Notes: generated by a model not told the origin, from the letters alone. A DNA stretch of 64,000 nucleotides from LMUY01 sp965276785 (GCA_965276785.1 OZ255629.1:4092001-4156000); one strand, 5' to 3'. Counted from the stretch's first letter, positions 17,134 through 26,435 are shown. Numbers and translations are program-made.

Positions 17134-17786
17134 TGCCCGGCCCGGCGGTGGCAGCGCCACCGCCCGATTGTCCGCTTTGTCCGCGGTTGGTGGCGTATCG
17201 CGAGGCCAACCGCTCAGCCAATCCCGACTGGTTTAACGCTCCTGTGCCGAGTTGGGGTCCGCTCGGCGCGCCGCTCCTGGTGGTGGGCATGGCGCCCGGC
17301 GTGCGCGGCGCCAACCGCACCGGCCGGCCGTTCACCGGCGATCATGCCGGGCTGCTGCTCTACCACACGCTGCTGCAACTGGGGTTCGCCACCGGCGACT
17401 ACCGGGCCGACCCGGCGGACAGCCTGGTGCTGCGCCAGTGCCGGGTGATCAACGCCGTACGGTGCGTGCCGCCGGCGAACCTGCCCGCCCCCGCAGAAAT
17501 CCGCGCCTGCAGTGGCTTCCTGGCCGCTGAACTCGCCGTCCCCGGGTCGCGAGTGATCCTGGCGCTCGGTACGCTGGCGCATGCGGCGGTACTGCGCGCG
17601 CTTGGGCTCAAGCTCTCGCAGCGGCGCTTTTGCCACGGTACGCTCCACGATCTGCCGGACGGGCGGGCGCTGGCGGACAGCTACCATGTCTCCCGCTATA
17701 ACACGAACACCGGGCGGCTGACGGAGGCCATGTTCCACGCCGTGATGGCCGAGGCGCTGGCAAGAATCGGCTCCGCGATGCCGTGA
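17133..17786 (+). CDS. Family 5 uracil-DNA glycosylase (UdgB-type)
   Basis: 217 residues. The N-terminal CPLCPRL and a later Cys (INAVRCVPP) suggest the iron-sulfur cluster of this family. The active-site motif GMAPGVRGANRTGRPFTGD and the late HVSRYNTNTGR motif are typical of family 5, which removes uracil and other deaminated bases from DNA. It is full length and coupled to the NYN gene by a TGATG overlap. The arsC remnant begins immediately at its stop, which suggests a recombination joint there. Confidence 0.9.
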   Translation: MPGPAVAAPPPDCPLCPRLVAYREANRSANPDWFNAPVPSWGPLGAPLLVVGMAPGVRGANRTGRPFTGDHAGLLLYHTLLQLGFATGDYRADPADSLVLRQCRVINAVRCVPPANLPAPAEIRACSGFLAAELAVPGSRVILALGTLAHAAVLRALGLKLSQRRFCHGTLHDLPDGRALADSYHVSRYNTNTGRLTEAMFHAVMAEALARIGSAMP

Positions 17787-18018
17787 CAGCGCCCTGCCGT
17801 TCGCCGATCTGGGACTGGACGACCCCGCGCTATCCGACCACGCGCTGCTGGACGCCATCGAGGCGCACCCGATCCTCATCAAAAGGCCGACCGTCGTCAC
17901 CCCCAAGGGTATGCGACCGTGCCGGCCGTCCGAAACTGTGTTGAACCCGCTGGACGTGCCGCTGCCGTCCGACTTCCTCAAGGAGGACGGTGAGCGCATA
18001 GCGGCGGAATCAGGTTGA
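17785..18018 (+). pseudogene. arsC: arsC (arsenate reductase) 3' remnant
   Basis: Directly after the udg stop, in another frame, the translation gives LPFADLGLDDPALSDHALLD, EAHPILIKRPTVVTPKGMR, CRPSETVLNPLD and FLKEDGERIAAESG. This matches the second half of glutaredoxin-type ArsC: PYEELGL, HPILINRPIVVTP, CRPSE, KEDGE in E. coli. The first half, with the catalytic Cys12, is missing and there is no start codon. It is therefore a dead 3' fragment, not a gene. With the arsH remnant at 18440 it marks a lost arsenic-resistance locus. Confidence 0.8.
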
Positions 18019-18044
18019 TCGAGTTGCTGCCTGTCGGGCCGCGT

Positions 18045-18395
18045 TCACTTGGAAAGGTCAAGTCCCGACCCGAACGTTATGACCAAACCACCCGCCACGA
18101 TGAGCGTCCCGCCCATCAGGATCGGAATCGTTGGCATGCGCCCGAACGCAACCGCGTTAATGAGCTGCGCCACCAGGAAAAACAGTGCGACGTAGACGCC
18201 CAGCAGGCGACCGAAATCCCAGGGTGGCAAATTGACGGTTACTCCGTAGGCGAGCAACACGATTCCGCCCAGCAGTATCCAGGCAATGCGTGTGACGACG
18301 GACGGGGTGTGCAAGCCGGTGCGCACGATGGCGTCTCCCCCAGCCTCAAATACCGCCGAAACTGCCAGTAGCAGCAATGCACCCGCATTTCCCAT
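18045..18395 (-). CDS. Small four-span membrane protein, SMR/YnfA-like
   Basis: 116 residues from ATG 18395, which has GGTGGA 6 nt upstream; the longer open frame has no initiation signal. Four hydrophobic segments are visible: LLLLAVSAVFEAGGDAIVRTGL, WILLGGIVLLAYGVTVN, GVYVALFFLVAQLINAVAF and LMGGTLIVAGGLVITFG. Size and layout resemble SMR-type exporters and YnfA; PPWDFGRLLGVYVALFF is the most conserved-looking part. Substrate unknown. It lies between the arsC and arsH remnants in opposite orientation. It may be the one survivor of that resistance region or a later arrival. Confidence 0.7.
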   Translation of the reverse strand: MGNAGALLLLAVSAVFEAGGDAIVRTGLHTPSVVTRIAWILLGGIVLLAYGVTVNLPPWDFGRLLGVYVALFFLVAQLINAVAFGRMPTIPILMGGTLIVAGGLVITFGSGLDLSK

Positions 18396-18439
18396 GACTT
18401 TTCCACCAACGATCCGACGAACGTCATCGAGCACAGTGC

Positions 18440-18759
18440 ATGGATATGCTGACGCCGCCCACACGCGACGGAGCGGCGACGGAGACGTTGCCGGCGCTTC
18501 GCCGTGAGCTGTTGCAGCCGCCGGACACGGCACGCCTGCAACCAGCCGTCCGTGCCCAGCACCCGCCGCGCATCCTGCTGCTCTATGGCAGCCTGCGGCA
18601 GCGGCCCTACTCGCGCCTGCTGGTCGAGGAAGCGGACCGTTTGCTCCGCCTGGCGTCATGGAGGAACTGCTCCGCTTCACCTGGCTGCTCCGCGACCGGG
18701 CGGACCACCTCGTCGACCGCTACAGCGAACGCAAGAGCAGCTTCCAGCTCCCGCCGCTG
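18440..18759 (+). pseudogene. arsH: arsH remnant with internal deletion and frameshift
   Basis: The frame from ATG 18440 encodes an ArsH-type N terminus: PPRILLLYGSLRQRPYSRLLVEEADRLL matches the ArsH flavodoxin-like opening. At about 18655 it jumps, in a different frame, to MEELLRFTWLLRDRADHLVDRYSERKSSF, the ArsH C-terminal signature. Roughly 120 middle residues, including the GTMTGI-type flavin region, are gone. The 3' end abuts the convergent zwf stop. ArsH oxidises trivalent organoarsenicals; this copy cannot be functional. Confidence 0.8.
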
Positions 18760-18768
18760 CGAGGCGTC

Positions 18769-20256
18769 TTACTCGATATTCTCGTGCCATGTCCGCCCAT
18801 CCCGCTCGATCAGCGCGATGGCCGAGGTCGGACCCCAACTGCCGGCGGGGTACAGCCGCGGCGGCTCGCGCGAGGCCTCCCAGGCATCGATGATCGGCTC
18901 CACCCAACTCCACGCCGCCTCCACCTCGTCACGGCGCATGAACAGGGTGGGGTTGCCCCGCACGCTGTCCATCAGCAGGCGCTCATAGGCATCCGGATAG
19001 CGGGTGCGGAAGGCCTTCTCGAAGCTGATGTCCAACCGCGTCGGGCTTAGATGCAGCCCGGCCGCCTCCGGGTTCTTGGTCATCAACTCCAGCTCCATCC
19101 CCTCCGAGGGCTGCAGCCGGATGATCAGCTTGTTGGGCGCCAGGGTCTCACCGTCGCGCTCGAACACGCTGAACGGGGCGCCGCGAAACTGCACCACGAT
19201 CTCGCTCACCTTGTCCGGCAGTCGCTTGCCGCTGCGCAAATAGAACGGCACGCCGGCCCAGCGCCAACTCTGGATTTCCGCCTTCAGCGCCACGAAGGTC
19301 TCGGTCTTGCTGCCGCGCGGCTCGTTCGCGCCCTCGTTCAGGTCGGCCAGGTAGCCCGGTACGGCGCGCCCGGCCACCGCCCCCTGGGTATACTGGCCGC
19401 GCACCGTGACATGCCCCACCTCGTGCGGCGCGATCGGCTTGAGCGCCCGCAGCACCTTCAGCTTCTCGTCCCGCACCGCATCCGCCTCCAGGTTCAGCGG
19501 CGGTTCCATCGCCAACAGGCAGAGCAACTGCATCAGATGGTTCTGCACCATGTCGCGCAGTGCACCGGAGTGGTCGTAGTAGTCGCCGCGCCCCTCCACC
19601 CCCACCGTCTCCGCCACCGTGATCTGCACATGGTCGATCACGTCGCTGTTCCACAGCCGCTCGAACACCACGTTGGCGAAGCGCAGCGCGAGCAGGTTCT
19701 GCACCGTCTCCTTGCCGAGATAATGGTCGATGCGGAAGGTCTGCGCCTCGGTAAACACGCGGCCCACCACGTCGTTGATCTCGCGCGCGGAGGCCAGGTC
19801 GTGCCCAATCGGCTTCTCCAGCACCACGCGGCTGTGCTCGCTCACCAGCCCGGCAGCTTCGAGGTTCCGGCAGATCGGGCCGTATAGCCCGGGCGATGTC
19901 GCCAGGTAGAACACCCGAATGCGGTCCGGCTTCTCGCGCAATAGCGAGGTGAGCGCATCGAGCCCGCCCTCTCGCGCTGCGTCGCCCCGGGCGTAATGCA
20001 CCAGGGCGGCGAAGCGGCTCATCATCTCGCCGTCCTGGTCGGCCTTCGCCACGTGTTGCGCGAGCGCCTCCAGCGTGTGCTGGCGGAATGACTCGTCGTC
20101 GAACCCCGACCGCGCGGCGCCGATGATGCGGGCACTGAATGGAATTTGGCCGTCCCGGAAGCGATAATACAAGGCCGGCAGCAGCTTGCGCAGCGTCAGG
20201 TCGCCGGTGGCGCCAAACACCACGCAATCGAACGGTTCGACGGGCTTGACGGCCAT
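18769..20256 (-). CDS. zwf: Glucose-6-phosphate 1-dehydrogenase
   Basis: 495 residues. It oxidises glucose-6-phosphate to 6-phosphogluconolactone, making NADPH at the entry to the pentose-phosphate and Entner-Doudoroff pathways. The nucleotide motif FGATGDLTLRKLLPALY is at residues 14-30 and the active-site stretch RIDHYLGKETVQNLLALRFAN is intact, as is the later RWAGVPFYLRSGKRLP. AAGGAGG lies before the ATG at 20256. Downstream pathway genes (pgl, edd) are not adjacent. The 126-bp gap to the divergent isocitrate dehydrogenase gene should hold both promoters. Confidence 0.97.
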   Translation of the reverse strand: MAVKPVEPFDCVVFGATGDLTLRKLLPALYYRFRDGQIPFSARIIGAARSGFDDESFRQHTLEALAQHVAKADQDGEMMSRFAALVHYARGDAAREGGLDALTSLLREKPDRIRVFYLATSPGLYGPICRNLEAAGLVSEHSRVVLEKPIGHDLASAREINDVVGRVFTEAQTFRIDHYLGKETVQNLLALRFANVVFERLWNSDVIDHVQITVAETVGVEGRGDYYDHSGALRDMVQNHLMQLLCLLAMEPPLNLEADAVRDEKLKVLRALKPIAPHEVGHVTVRGQYTQGAVAGRAVPGYLADLNEGANEPRGSKTETFVALKAEIQSWRWAGVPFYLRSGKRLPDKVSEIVVQFRGAPFSVFERDGETLAPNKLIIRLQPSEGMELELMTKNPEAAGLHLSPTRLDISFEKAFRTRYPDAYERLLMDSVRGNPTLFMRRDEVEAAWSWVEPIIDAWEASREPPRLYPAGSWGPTSAIALIERDGRTWHENIE

Positions 20257-20382
20257 GCCGGGCCTCCTTCGCGCGGGACAATGCTGGAGTGTGCGGCGCT
20301 CTGCCGTCGCCGTCTACCGCGCCGCTACAGGTGACGGTGCGGCGCACAACTGCTAGCATGGCGAGGCAAGGAGCCATGCGGC

Positions 20383-21396
20383 ATGATCCCAGCCACCCTG
20401 ATCGCCGGCGACGGCATCGGCCCCGAAGTGATCGAAGCCACCGTCACCGTGCTGGACGCGCTCGGCCGCCCCTTCGCGTGGGACCATCAGTTGGGCGGCA
20501 TGGCAGCGGTGGCGGCGGCCGGAGACCCGCTGCCCCCCGCCACGCTGGACAGCATCCGCCGCACCCGGCTGGCGCTCAAGGGCCCGCTCACCACTCCCGT
20601 GGGCGGCGGCTTTCGCTCGGTGAACGTGCGGCTGCGCGAGGAATTCCACCTCTACGCCAACCTGCGCCCCGCCCGCACGCTGATCCCCGGCGGCCGCTAC
20701 GAGAACATCGACCTGGTGATCATCCGCGAGAACCTGGAAGGCTTCTACGTCGCCTTCGAGCACTTTATCCCGATCGGCGACGACACGCACGGTGTGGCGA
20801 TCTCCTCCGGCGTCAACAGTCGCGCCGGCGCCCGCCGCATCCTCACCTATGCGTTCGACTACGCGCTGCGCACCGGCCGCAAGAAGGTCACGGTGGTGCA
20901 CAAGGCCAACGTGCTCAAGGCCCTCACCGGCCTGTTCCTGGAGGAGGGCCAAGCGGTCGCCCGCGACTACCAGGGCAGGGTCGCGATGGACGACCGCATC
21001 GTGGACGCCTGCGCCATGCAGCTCGTGCTCAACCCTTGGCAGTTCGACGTGATCGTCACCACCAACCTGTTCGGCGACATCCTGTCCGACGAAGCCGCCG
21101 GGTTGGTGGGCGGCTTGGGCATGGCGCCCGGTGCCAATATCGGCACCACGGCGGCGATCTTTGAGGCAGTGCACGGCTCTGCCCCCGACATCGCCGGCAA
21201 AGGCGTCGCCAACCCAATCTCCGTGCTGCTCGCCGCCGGGCTGATGCTGGAACACGCCGGCCTCGCCGACCTGCGCGGCCGGCTGGAAACCGCCATCGGC
21301 GCCGTGCTCAACGAGGACGGCGTGCGCACCGCAGACCTGGGCGGCCGCGCCACCACGCAGGACTTCACCGCGGCGCTCTTGCGGCGGGTGAGCTAG
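20383..21396 (+). CDS. Isocitrate dehydrogenase, NAD-type (isocitrate/isopropylmalate family)
   Basis: 337 residues with AAGGAG 8 nt before the ATG. Family motifs: IAGDGIGPEVIEA, KGPLTTPVGGGFRSVNVRLREEFHLYANLRPA, the catalytic KKVTVVHKANVLK, and TNLFGDILSDEAAGLVGG. The GGGFRSVNVRLR substrate loop matches mitochondrial-type NAD isocitrate dehydrogenases more closely than LeuB; tartrate or homoisocitrate dehydrogenase cannot be fully excluded. It oxidises isocitrate to 2-oxoglutarate in the TCA cycle. Such NAD enzymes are common in Acetobacteraceae. The DUF2059 gene starts 3 nt after its stop. Confidence 0.9.
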   Translation: MIPATLIAGDGIGPEVIEATVTVLDALGRPFAWDHQLGGMAAVAAAGDPLPPATLDSIRRTRLALKGPLTTPVGGGFRSVNVRLREEFHLYANLRPARTLIPGGRYENIDLVIIRENLEGFYVAFEHFIPIGDDTHGVAISSGVNSRAGARRILTYAFDYALRTGRKKVTVVHKANVLKALTGLFLEEGQAVARDYQGRVAMDDRIVDACAMQLVLNPWQFDVIVTTNLFGDILSDEAAGLVGGLGMAPGANIGTTAAIFEAVHGSAPDIAGKGVANPISVLLAAGLMLEHAGLADLRGRLETAIGAVLNEDGVRTADLGGRATTQDFTAALLRRVS

Positions 21397-21399
21397 CCC

Positions 21400-21900
21400 A
21401 TGGCCCGCTTGATGGCCGCCCTGTTCGCCACCGCCCTCCTGGTCTGCGGCGACAACGCCGGGGCGCAAACCCCCACACCCACCGCCGACAACCTTTCGCT
21501 AGCCCGCCAACTGGTTGCCGCGACCTCCGGCAACAAGGACCAGACCTTGGCGGCGATGAACGGCCCCATGGTCGGGTTGCTGCACCAGATGGGCATCACC
21601 GACCCGGCGAAAGCACAAGCCGTCGTCACCGAGGCGATGCTGCCCACCATTGATGCGCATTTCGACGAACTGCTGACCATCCAGGCTCGCAACTATGCCC
21701 AGGTGTTAAGCGGCGATGACCTGCGCGCCATCATCGCGTTCTACAACACCCAGGCCGGCCAGAACCTCGTTAAGGCGCAACCCGCTTTGGCATCCGCCCG
21801 GCTGACCGGGCTGACCCAATGGCTGCAGAGCTTTCAGCCCGAATTGATCGCCAAGGTCAAGCAGGTGTCTCAGGCTCATGGCTGGCAAACCCAGCCCTAA
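21400..21900 (+). CDS. DUF2059 exported protein
   Basis: 166 residues. An N-terminal signal peptide (RLMAALFATALLVCGDNAGAQ, likely cut after GAQ) is followed by a helical DUF2059 domain. In it ARNYAQVLSGDDLRAIIAFYNTQAGQNLVKAQPAL carries the family's F-Y-x-T-x-x-G-Q pattern. It is periplasmic and of unknown function. It starts 3 nt after the isocitrate dehydrogenase stop, so it is probably in the same transcript. Confidence 0.85.
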   Translation: MARLMAALFATALLVCGDNAGAQTPTPTADNLSLARQLVAATSGNKDQTLAAMNGPMVGLLHQMGITDPAKAQAVVTEAMLPTIDAHFDELLTIQARNYAQVLSGDDLRAIIAFYNTQAGQNLVKAQPALASARLTGLTQWLQSFQPELIAKVKQVSQAHGWQTQP

Positions 21901-21990
21901 TCACAGGGTGCTGACTCGCCGTCCCTCGGCCAGTACTGCAACCACGGCCCAGATCGCCCGTTCGCGCGGAACAACCTTTGGGAGGGCGTC

Positions 21991-22803
21991 ATGCCCTACG
22001 TTCAAACCCAGGACGGCACGTCGCTTTTCTACAACGATTGGGGTACCGGCCGACCCGTAGTGCTGATCCACGGTTGGCCCCTCAACGCGGACATGTGGGA
22101 GTATCAAGCGAGCGTGCTGGCAGCGCGCGGGTTCCGCGTGATCGCCTACGACCGGCGCGGTTTCGGCCGCTCAAGTCAACCCTGGACCGGCTACGATTAC
22201 GACACCTTGGCCAATGACCTCGCCACCCTGATGGACACGCTCGATCTGCGCGACGCCGCCTTGGTCGGCTTTTCCATGGGCGCTGGCGAGGTGGTGCGCT
22301 ATCTTTCGCGCCAGGGCGCCGCGCGTGTGGCAAAGGCCGTGCTTCTCGCCGGCGTGACGCCCTTCATGCTGCAGACGCCCGACAATCCCGACGGCACCGA
22401 CCGCGCCACCTTCGACGGCATTGTGCACGGCATCGAGGAAGACCGCCCCGGCTTTCTTGCCAGCTTCGGCAAGAAGGTGTTCGGCGTAGGGCTGGTGACG
22501 TCGCCCGTCTCGAGCGAATTCCTGCAATGGGTTGGGGCGATGGCGATGCAGGCGTCCAGGAAGGCCACGGTGGACTGCGTCCGCGCCTTCTCCGAGACCG
22601 ATTTCCGTGGCGACATGCCCGCGGTCACCGTGCCCACGCTGGTCATGCACGGCGACGCTGACGTCACCGTGCCCATCGCGGCCGGCCGTGCCGCCGCCCG
22701 AATGCTGCCGAACGCCCGCCTAATCGAATGCCCCGGCGCCCCGCATGGCCTGTTCTACACCGACCGCGCCCGAGTGAACGAAGAACTCGCCGCATTTCTG
22801 TAG
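21991..22803 (+). CDS. Alpha/beta hydrolase, non-heme chloroperoxidase type
   Basis: 270 residues with GGGAGG before the ATG. The oxyanion motif IHGWPLNADMW, the nucleophile elbow GFSMGAGE (Ser95), the acid in VMHGDADVTVP and the late His in GAPHGLFYT complete the triad. This arrangement and the N-terminal YDRRGFGRSSQPW are those of cofactor-free bacterial haloperoxidase/perhydrolase esterases. Such enzymes hydrolyse esters and form peracids; the natural substrate is unknown. It is probably cytoplasmic, as no signal peptide is seen. Confidence 0.9.
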   Translation: MPYVQTQDGTSLFYNDWGTGRPVVLIHGWPLNADMWEYQASVLAARGFRVIAYDRRGFGRSSQPWTGYDYDTLANDLATLMDTLDLRDAALVGFSMGAGEVVRYLSRQGAARVAKAVLLAGVTPFMLQTPDNPDGTDRATFDGIVHGIEEDRPGFLASFGKKVFGVGLVTSPVSSEFLQWVGAMAMQASRKATVDCVRAFSETDFRGDMPAVTVPTLVMHGDADVTVPIAAGRAAARMLPNARLIECPGAPHGLFYTDRARVNEELAAFL

Positions 22804-22830
22804 TGATGGGTTGCTCCGCAACCCATCACT
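22802..22830. terminator. Perfect 13-bp hairpin between convergent genes
   Basis: AGTGATGGGTTGC, a TCC loop and GCAACCCATCACT form a perfect 13-bp stem. It begins at the stop codon of the hydrolase gene and ends 11 bp before the convergent GlcG-like gene's stop, so it could end transcription from both sides. There is no T-run. The same arm occurs at 3502-3526, so it may instead be a dispersed palindromic element reused as a terminator. Confidence 0.6.
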
Positions 22831-22841
22831 CCGCCAAGCCG

Positions 22842-23270
22842 TCAACTCGCCGCCTTGCCCCCCAACCCGGCCGCCGCGATCCCAGCCAGGGCGCAGCTTT
22901 CGTCATTGTCCGAGTTGTCGCCGGAAATCCCCACCGCCCCGATCACCCCGCCGTCCTCCAACACCAGCACGCCGCCTGGCACCGGGACCAGCCGGCCAGA
23001 GCTAACAACCGACAATGCGGCCATAAACGTCGGGTTCGCCTGTGTCCGATTGAACAGCTCGCGCGACCCAAACCCCATCCCAAGCGCGCCCCAGGCTTTG
23101 CCGAACGCAATGTCGAACCGCAGGATGCCCGACCCATCCTCGCGCTTGAACGCCACCAAATGGCCTCCCGCATCCAGCACGGCCACCGAGAGCGGCAGGA
23201 AGTTGTGCTGGCGCCCGGCAGCTAGCGCGGCATCGGCAATAGTTGTGGCACGGGCAAGCGTCATGGCCAT
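22842..23270 (-). CDS. GlcG/HbpS-like heme-binding family protein
   Basis: 142 residues. Opening LARATTIADAALAAGRQHNFLPLSVAVLDAGGHLVAFKREDGSG, then the central GFGSREL and PGGVLVLEDGGVIGAVGISG segments, are the GlcG/HbpS fold. HbpS of Streptomyces binds heme; GlcG sits in glycolate operons. No signal peptide is seen and no partner genes lie nearby, so its role here is open. Convergent with the hydrolase gene. Confidence 0.88.
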   Translation of the reverse strand: MAMTLARATTIADAALAAGRQHNFLPLSVAVLDAGGHLVAFKREDGSGILRFDIAFGKAWGALGMGFGSRELFNRTQANPTFMAALSVVSSGRLVPVPGGVLVLEDGGVIGAVGISGDNSDNDESCALAGIAAAGLGGKAAS

Positions 23271-23331
23271 GGACCGGGTCTCCTATGGGATCGCGCAACG
23301 GCCTCTAGCATAATTCGGCACCAGGCTCGGT

Positions 23332-24465
23332 TCAGGCTGGCTTGCGTCCGAGCGATCTGTGCTTGACCAGCCGTGCCTGAGCCGCATCCCGCCCGTGGCT
23401 CAACCACAGCGCCGCGCCGCACATAGTTGTCAGCCCAATGGCGTTCACGGCAACCTCCGTCGCCACGCTCACCCCGTCGGTGCGGAACACCAGCCGGCCG
23501 AACAGCGCCAGCACGCAGCCCAGCGAAAAAACTTCTAGCGAGTGCTGCCCACAGGCGGCAATCGGCCGCAGCCACGCTTTGCCTGACAGCGCTCGGATGC
23601 CTGGGGCGCTCATCAGCAGGTAAAACAGACAGAGCACGTCGACGATGCGCAGCCAGTTCAGGCGTGATTTGTCGGGTGACCCCATCGCGAACGGATGCAA
23701 GTTCGGCAGGCCCCAATCCTGCCAGGGCGCGCCCTGAATGAGCGCGAAGGCGAGGAATGCGACGCAAAACTGCACGGCCCAGCGGTTCCGAGGCAGCGAG
23801 CCGCCCGCCCGGTCGGTCACCTGGAACAGCACCGCCCCGATGGTGAACAGGAACTGCCAGGCAAACGGGTCGAAATACCAGCCCTTGCCGTCTAGCCAGT
23901 TCGGCAGATTGAGCCCGTGGAATCGTCCCGCAGCCACCCACACCGCTGCCGAAGCGCCAAGCGCCAGCCAGGGACTGCGGCGGATGGCCAGATACACCAG
24001 CGGAAACGCCGCCAGCAATACGACGTAAAGCGGCAGGATATCGAGGTAGCTCGGCAACGCCCGCAACGTTAGGCCGTGGGCGAGCCCAGCTACCGGCGCG
24101 CCGAGGATGGGGGCCATGATTCCCGGCCGCATATGGTAGTGCATTGCCCAACCCTGCACCACCAACAGCGTGGTGAGTAGCAATCCAGCTTGGAACAGGT
24201 AAATACGGACGCAACGCGCCATCACCCGGCGCAGCCCCCGCACAGCGCCATCGCGCTGAAAGCTCCGCCCGTAAGCCAACATCGCAGAATAGCCGGCCAG
24301 CAGCACGAACACCTCAGCAGCATCGGAAAACCCGAAGTTGTGCAGCGTGACACGGTTCAGCAGATCGCTGGGCATGTGATCGACAAAGATCATCAACAGC
24401 GCCAAACCGCGGATCACGTCGATGCGAAGGTCACGCGGGCGGGGTGAGCCAGCAACAGTCTGCAT
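23332..24465 (-). CDS. opgC: OpgC-domain membrane acyltransferase
   Basis: 377 residues from ATG 24465 (MQTVAGSPRPRDLRIDVIRG); the longer open frame lacks coding character. RDLRIDVIRGLALLMIFVDHMP, FGFSDAAEVFVLLAGYSAML and about ten hydrophobic spans identify OpgC, which in alphaproteobacteria adds succinyl groups to periplasmic glucans. The conserved GFSDAAEVFVLLAG stretch is intact. Inner membrane. No glucan-synthase gene (opgG/H or ndvB) is in the window, so the glucan substrate is inferred from family only. Confidence 0.88.
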   Translation of the reverse strand: MQTVAGSPRPRDLRIDVIRGLALLMIFVDHMPSDLLNRVTLHNFGFSDAAEVFVLLAGYSAMLAYGRSFQRDGAVRGLRRVMARCVRIYLFQAGLLLTTLLVVQGWAMHYHMRPGIMAPILGAPVAGLAHGLTLRALPSYLDILPLYVVLLAAFPLVYLAIRRSPWLALGASAAVWVAAGRFHGLNLPNWLDGKGWYFDPFAWQFLFTIGAVLFQVTDRAGGSLPRNRWAVQFCVAFLAFALIQGAPWQDWGLPNLHPFAMGSPDKSRLNWLRIVDVLCLFYLLMSAPGIRALSGKAWLRPIAACGQHSLEVFSLGCVLALFGRLVFRTDGVSVATEVAVNAIGLTTMCGAALWLSHGRDAAQARLVKHRSLGRKPA

Positions 24466-24578
24466 TGGATCTGCCACGGTGGATGTGCGCCCCCTGCGCG
24501 CGACCGTCTCTACGCACAAGGTAGGCGCCCGTTTGATGCTTCCAACGCACCGAATGTGAAGAAGGGTAAGAGCCCCCG

Positions 24579-26435
24579 TTATGCTTCCACTCTCAGCCCG
24601 ACCGAGACCACCTGGCTCGGCGGCAGGTCGAAATACTCGATCGGCGTGAGCCCCGTTCCTCCCAGGAACAGCGTCGCCCGCCGCAACAGGCCGGCCCAGT
24701 TGGAGAGTTGCTCGTCCGCGATCACCTGGGGCAGGAAGTACACGGCGCAATCCTGATCGAACGGCAGCTTGCCGCTGAGCCCGGTGGAGACCGTGGGGGG
24801 CTGCATGAAACCGAACCGCAGCACGCCGCAGAAAATCCCGTTGCCCAAATCCTCCAGGCTGAAGCGGTCCGACTCCGCCACATAGGGCCGCTTGGTCGTC
24901 TCCACCCGCAGCAACAGGACGTTCTCATGCCGAACATGCGCGCGCAGCCAGGTGTGGCGCCCGATCATCGGCACCTTGTCGGAATTCTCGGTCAGGAACA
25001 CCGCGCCCCCGGCCTCCCGATCCCGCCAGTCCGCCGCCATCCCTTGGAACTCGGCCACCGGCATCGCCCAGGCGGCCAGCGATTGCCCCAGCCGCGAGCG
25101 CCCCAGCGTCCATGTGGCGAACAGCGCGAACACCACCGTGCCCACTGCCAGTGGCACCCAAGCCCCCGAAAAGATCTTGGCCAGGTTGGCGCCCAAAAAC
25201 GCACAGTCGACCAGCAGGAATGCCCCCGCCAGCGGCCCGGCCAGCCACAGCGACCAACCCCAGACCCGGCGCATCACCACAAAGAACGTAACCGACGTCA
25301 CCGTCATGGTGCCGATCACCGCCAAGCCATAGGCCGAGCCCAGCGCGTCGGAGGAGCGGAACGTCAGCACCAGTGTCAAGCAGCCCAGCATCAGCGCGTA
25401 GTTCACCACCGGCATATACACTTGGCCGCGCTCCTCCTCCGAGGTGTGCACCACCCGGTAGCGCGGCGCGAAGCCCATGTTGATCGCTTGCTGAGTAAGC
25501 GAGAACGCGCCGGAGATCAGTGCCTGCGAGGCGATCACCGTGGCGGCCGTCGCGATGACAACCCCAGGATACAACGCCCAATGGGGCACGAGCGCGAAAA
25601 AAGGGTTGCTCACCGACTCGGGATGCGCCAGCAGCTCGGCTCCTTGGCCCAAGTAGTTCAGTCCCAGTGCCGGCAGCACCACGCAATACCACGACAGCAC
25701 GATTGGACGGCGGCCAAAATGACCCAGATCGGCGAACAGCGCTTCCGTCCCGGAGAAGCACAGCACCACGGCGCCGAGCACAGCATAGCCGGTCCAGCCA
25801 TGGCCGAGCAGCAGCCGCAGCCCGGCGAGCGGATTGAACGCGGCCAGCACTGCCGGCTGCTGCACCGCCCGGACCACACCGCTCAGTGCAATGAAGCCGA
25901 ACCACAGCAGCATCACTGGACCGAAAAATCGCCCGACTAGCTGCGTGCCGAAGTGTTGGCTCACGAACAGGGCCAGTAGGATTCCAGCCGCTAGCGGCAC
26001 GATAAACCGCTCGAACGCCGGGCTAGCCTGCTTCAATCCTTCCACCGCGGACAGCACCGAGATCGCCGGGGTGACCACGCCATCGCCGTAGAGCAACGCC
26101 GAGCCGAACAGCACGAGAAAGGTGAGCGCGGTCGGCCGGCTGAACGGCAGCGGCGGCACCTTGTTGCGGATCAGCCCCAGCATGGCCAGCGTGCCGCCTT
26201 CGCCGTCGTGGTCCGCCCGCAGGATGAAGCTCACATATTTAAGACACACCACGAACAGAATCGACCAGATGATCAGCGACAACACGCCGAGCACCAGCGC
26301 CGGGTCATGCGCGAACGACGGAGCGTCTTGGAAGCACTGCTTCACCGCATACAGCGGACTGGTGCCAATATCGCCGAACACCACCCCGAGCGCGCCGAGC
26401 GCCATCACCGGCAAGGCTTGCGACGACCGAGCCAT
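24579..26435 (-). CDS. kup: Low-affinity potassium transporter Kup
   Basis: 618 residues from ATG 26435. It is a proton-coupled potassium uptake protein of the inner membrane. Signature GALGVVFGDIGTSPLYAVKQCF at the N terminus, then about twelve spans, with ALLYGDGVVTPAISVLSAVEGL and ASQALISGAFSLTQQA. The hydrophilic C-terminal domain (VFLTENSDKVP, HVRHENVLLLRV) is complete. Length is normal for the family. Confidence 0.96.
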   Translation of the reverse strand: MARSSQALPVMALGALGVVFGDIGTSPLYAVKQCFQDAPSFAHDPALVLGVLSLIIWSILFVVCLKYVSFILRADHDGEGGTLAMLGLIRNKVPPLPFSRPTALTFLVLFGSALLYGDGVVTPAISVLSAVEGLKQASPAFERFIVPLAAGILLALFVSQHFGTQLVGRFFGPVMLLWFGFIALSGVVRAVQQPAVLAAFNPLAGLRLLLGHGWTGYAVLGAVVLCFSGTEALFADLGHFGRRPIVLSWYCVVLPALGLNYLGQGAELLAHPESVSNPFFALVPHWALYPGVVIATAATVIASQALISGAFSLTQQAINMGFAPRYRVVHTSEEERGQVYMPVVNYALMLGCLTLVLTFRSSDALGSAYGLAVIGTMTVTSVTFFVVMRRVWGWSLWLAGPLAGAFLLVDCAFLGANLAKIFSGAWVPLAVGTVVFALFATWTLGRSRLGQSLAAWAMPVAEFQGMAADWRDREAGGAVFLTENSDKVPMIGRHTWLRAHVRHENVLLLRVETTKRPYVAESDRFSLEDLGNGIFCGVLRFGFMQPPTVSTGLSGKLPFDQDCAVYFLPQVIADEQLSNWAGLLRRATLFLGGTGLTPIEYFDLPPSQVVSVGLRVEA

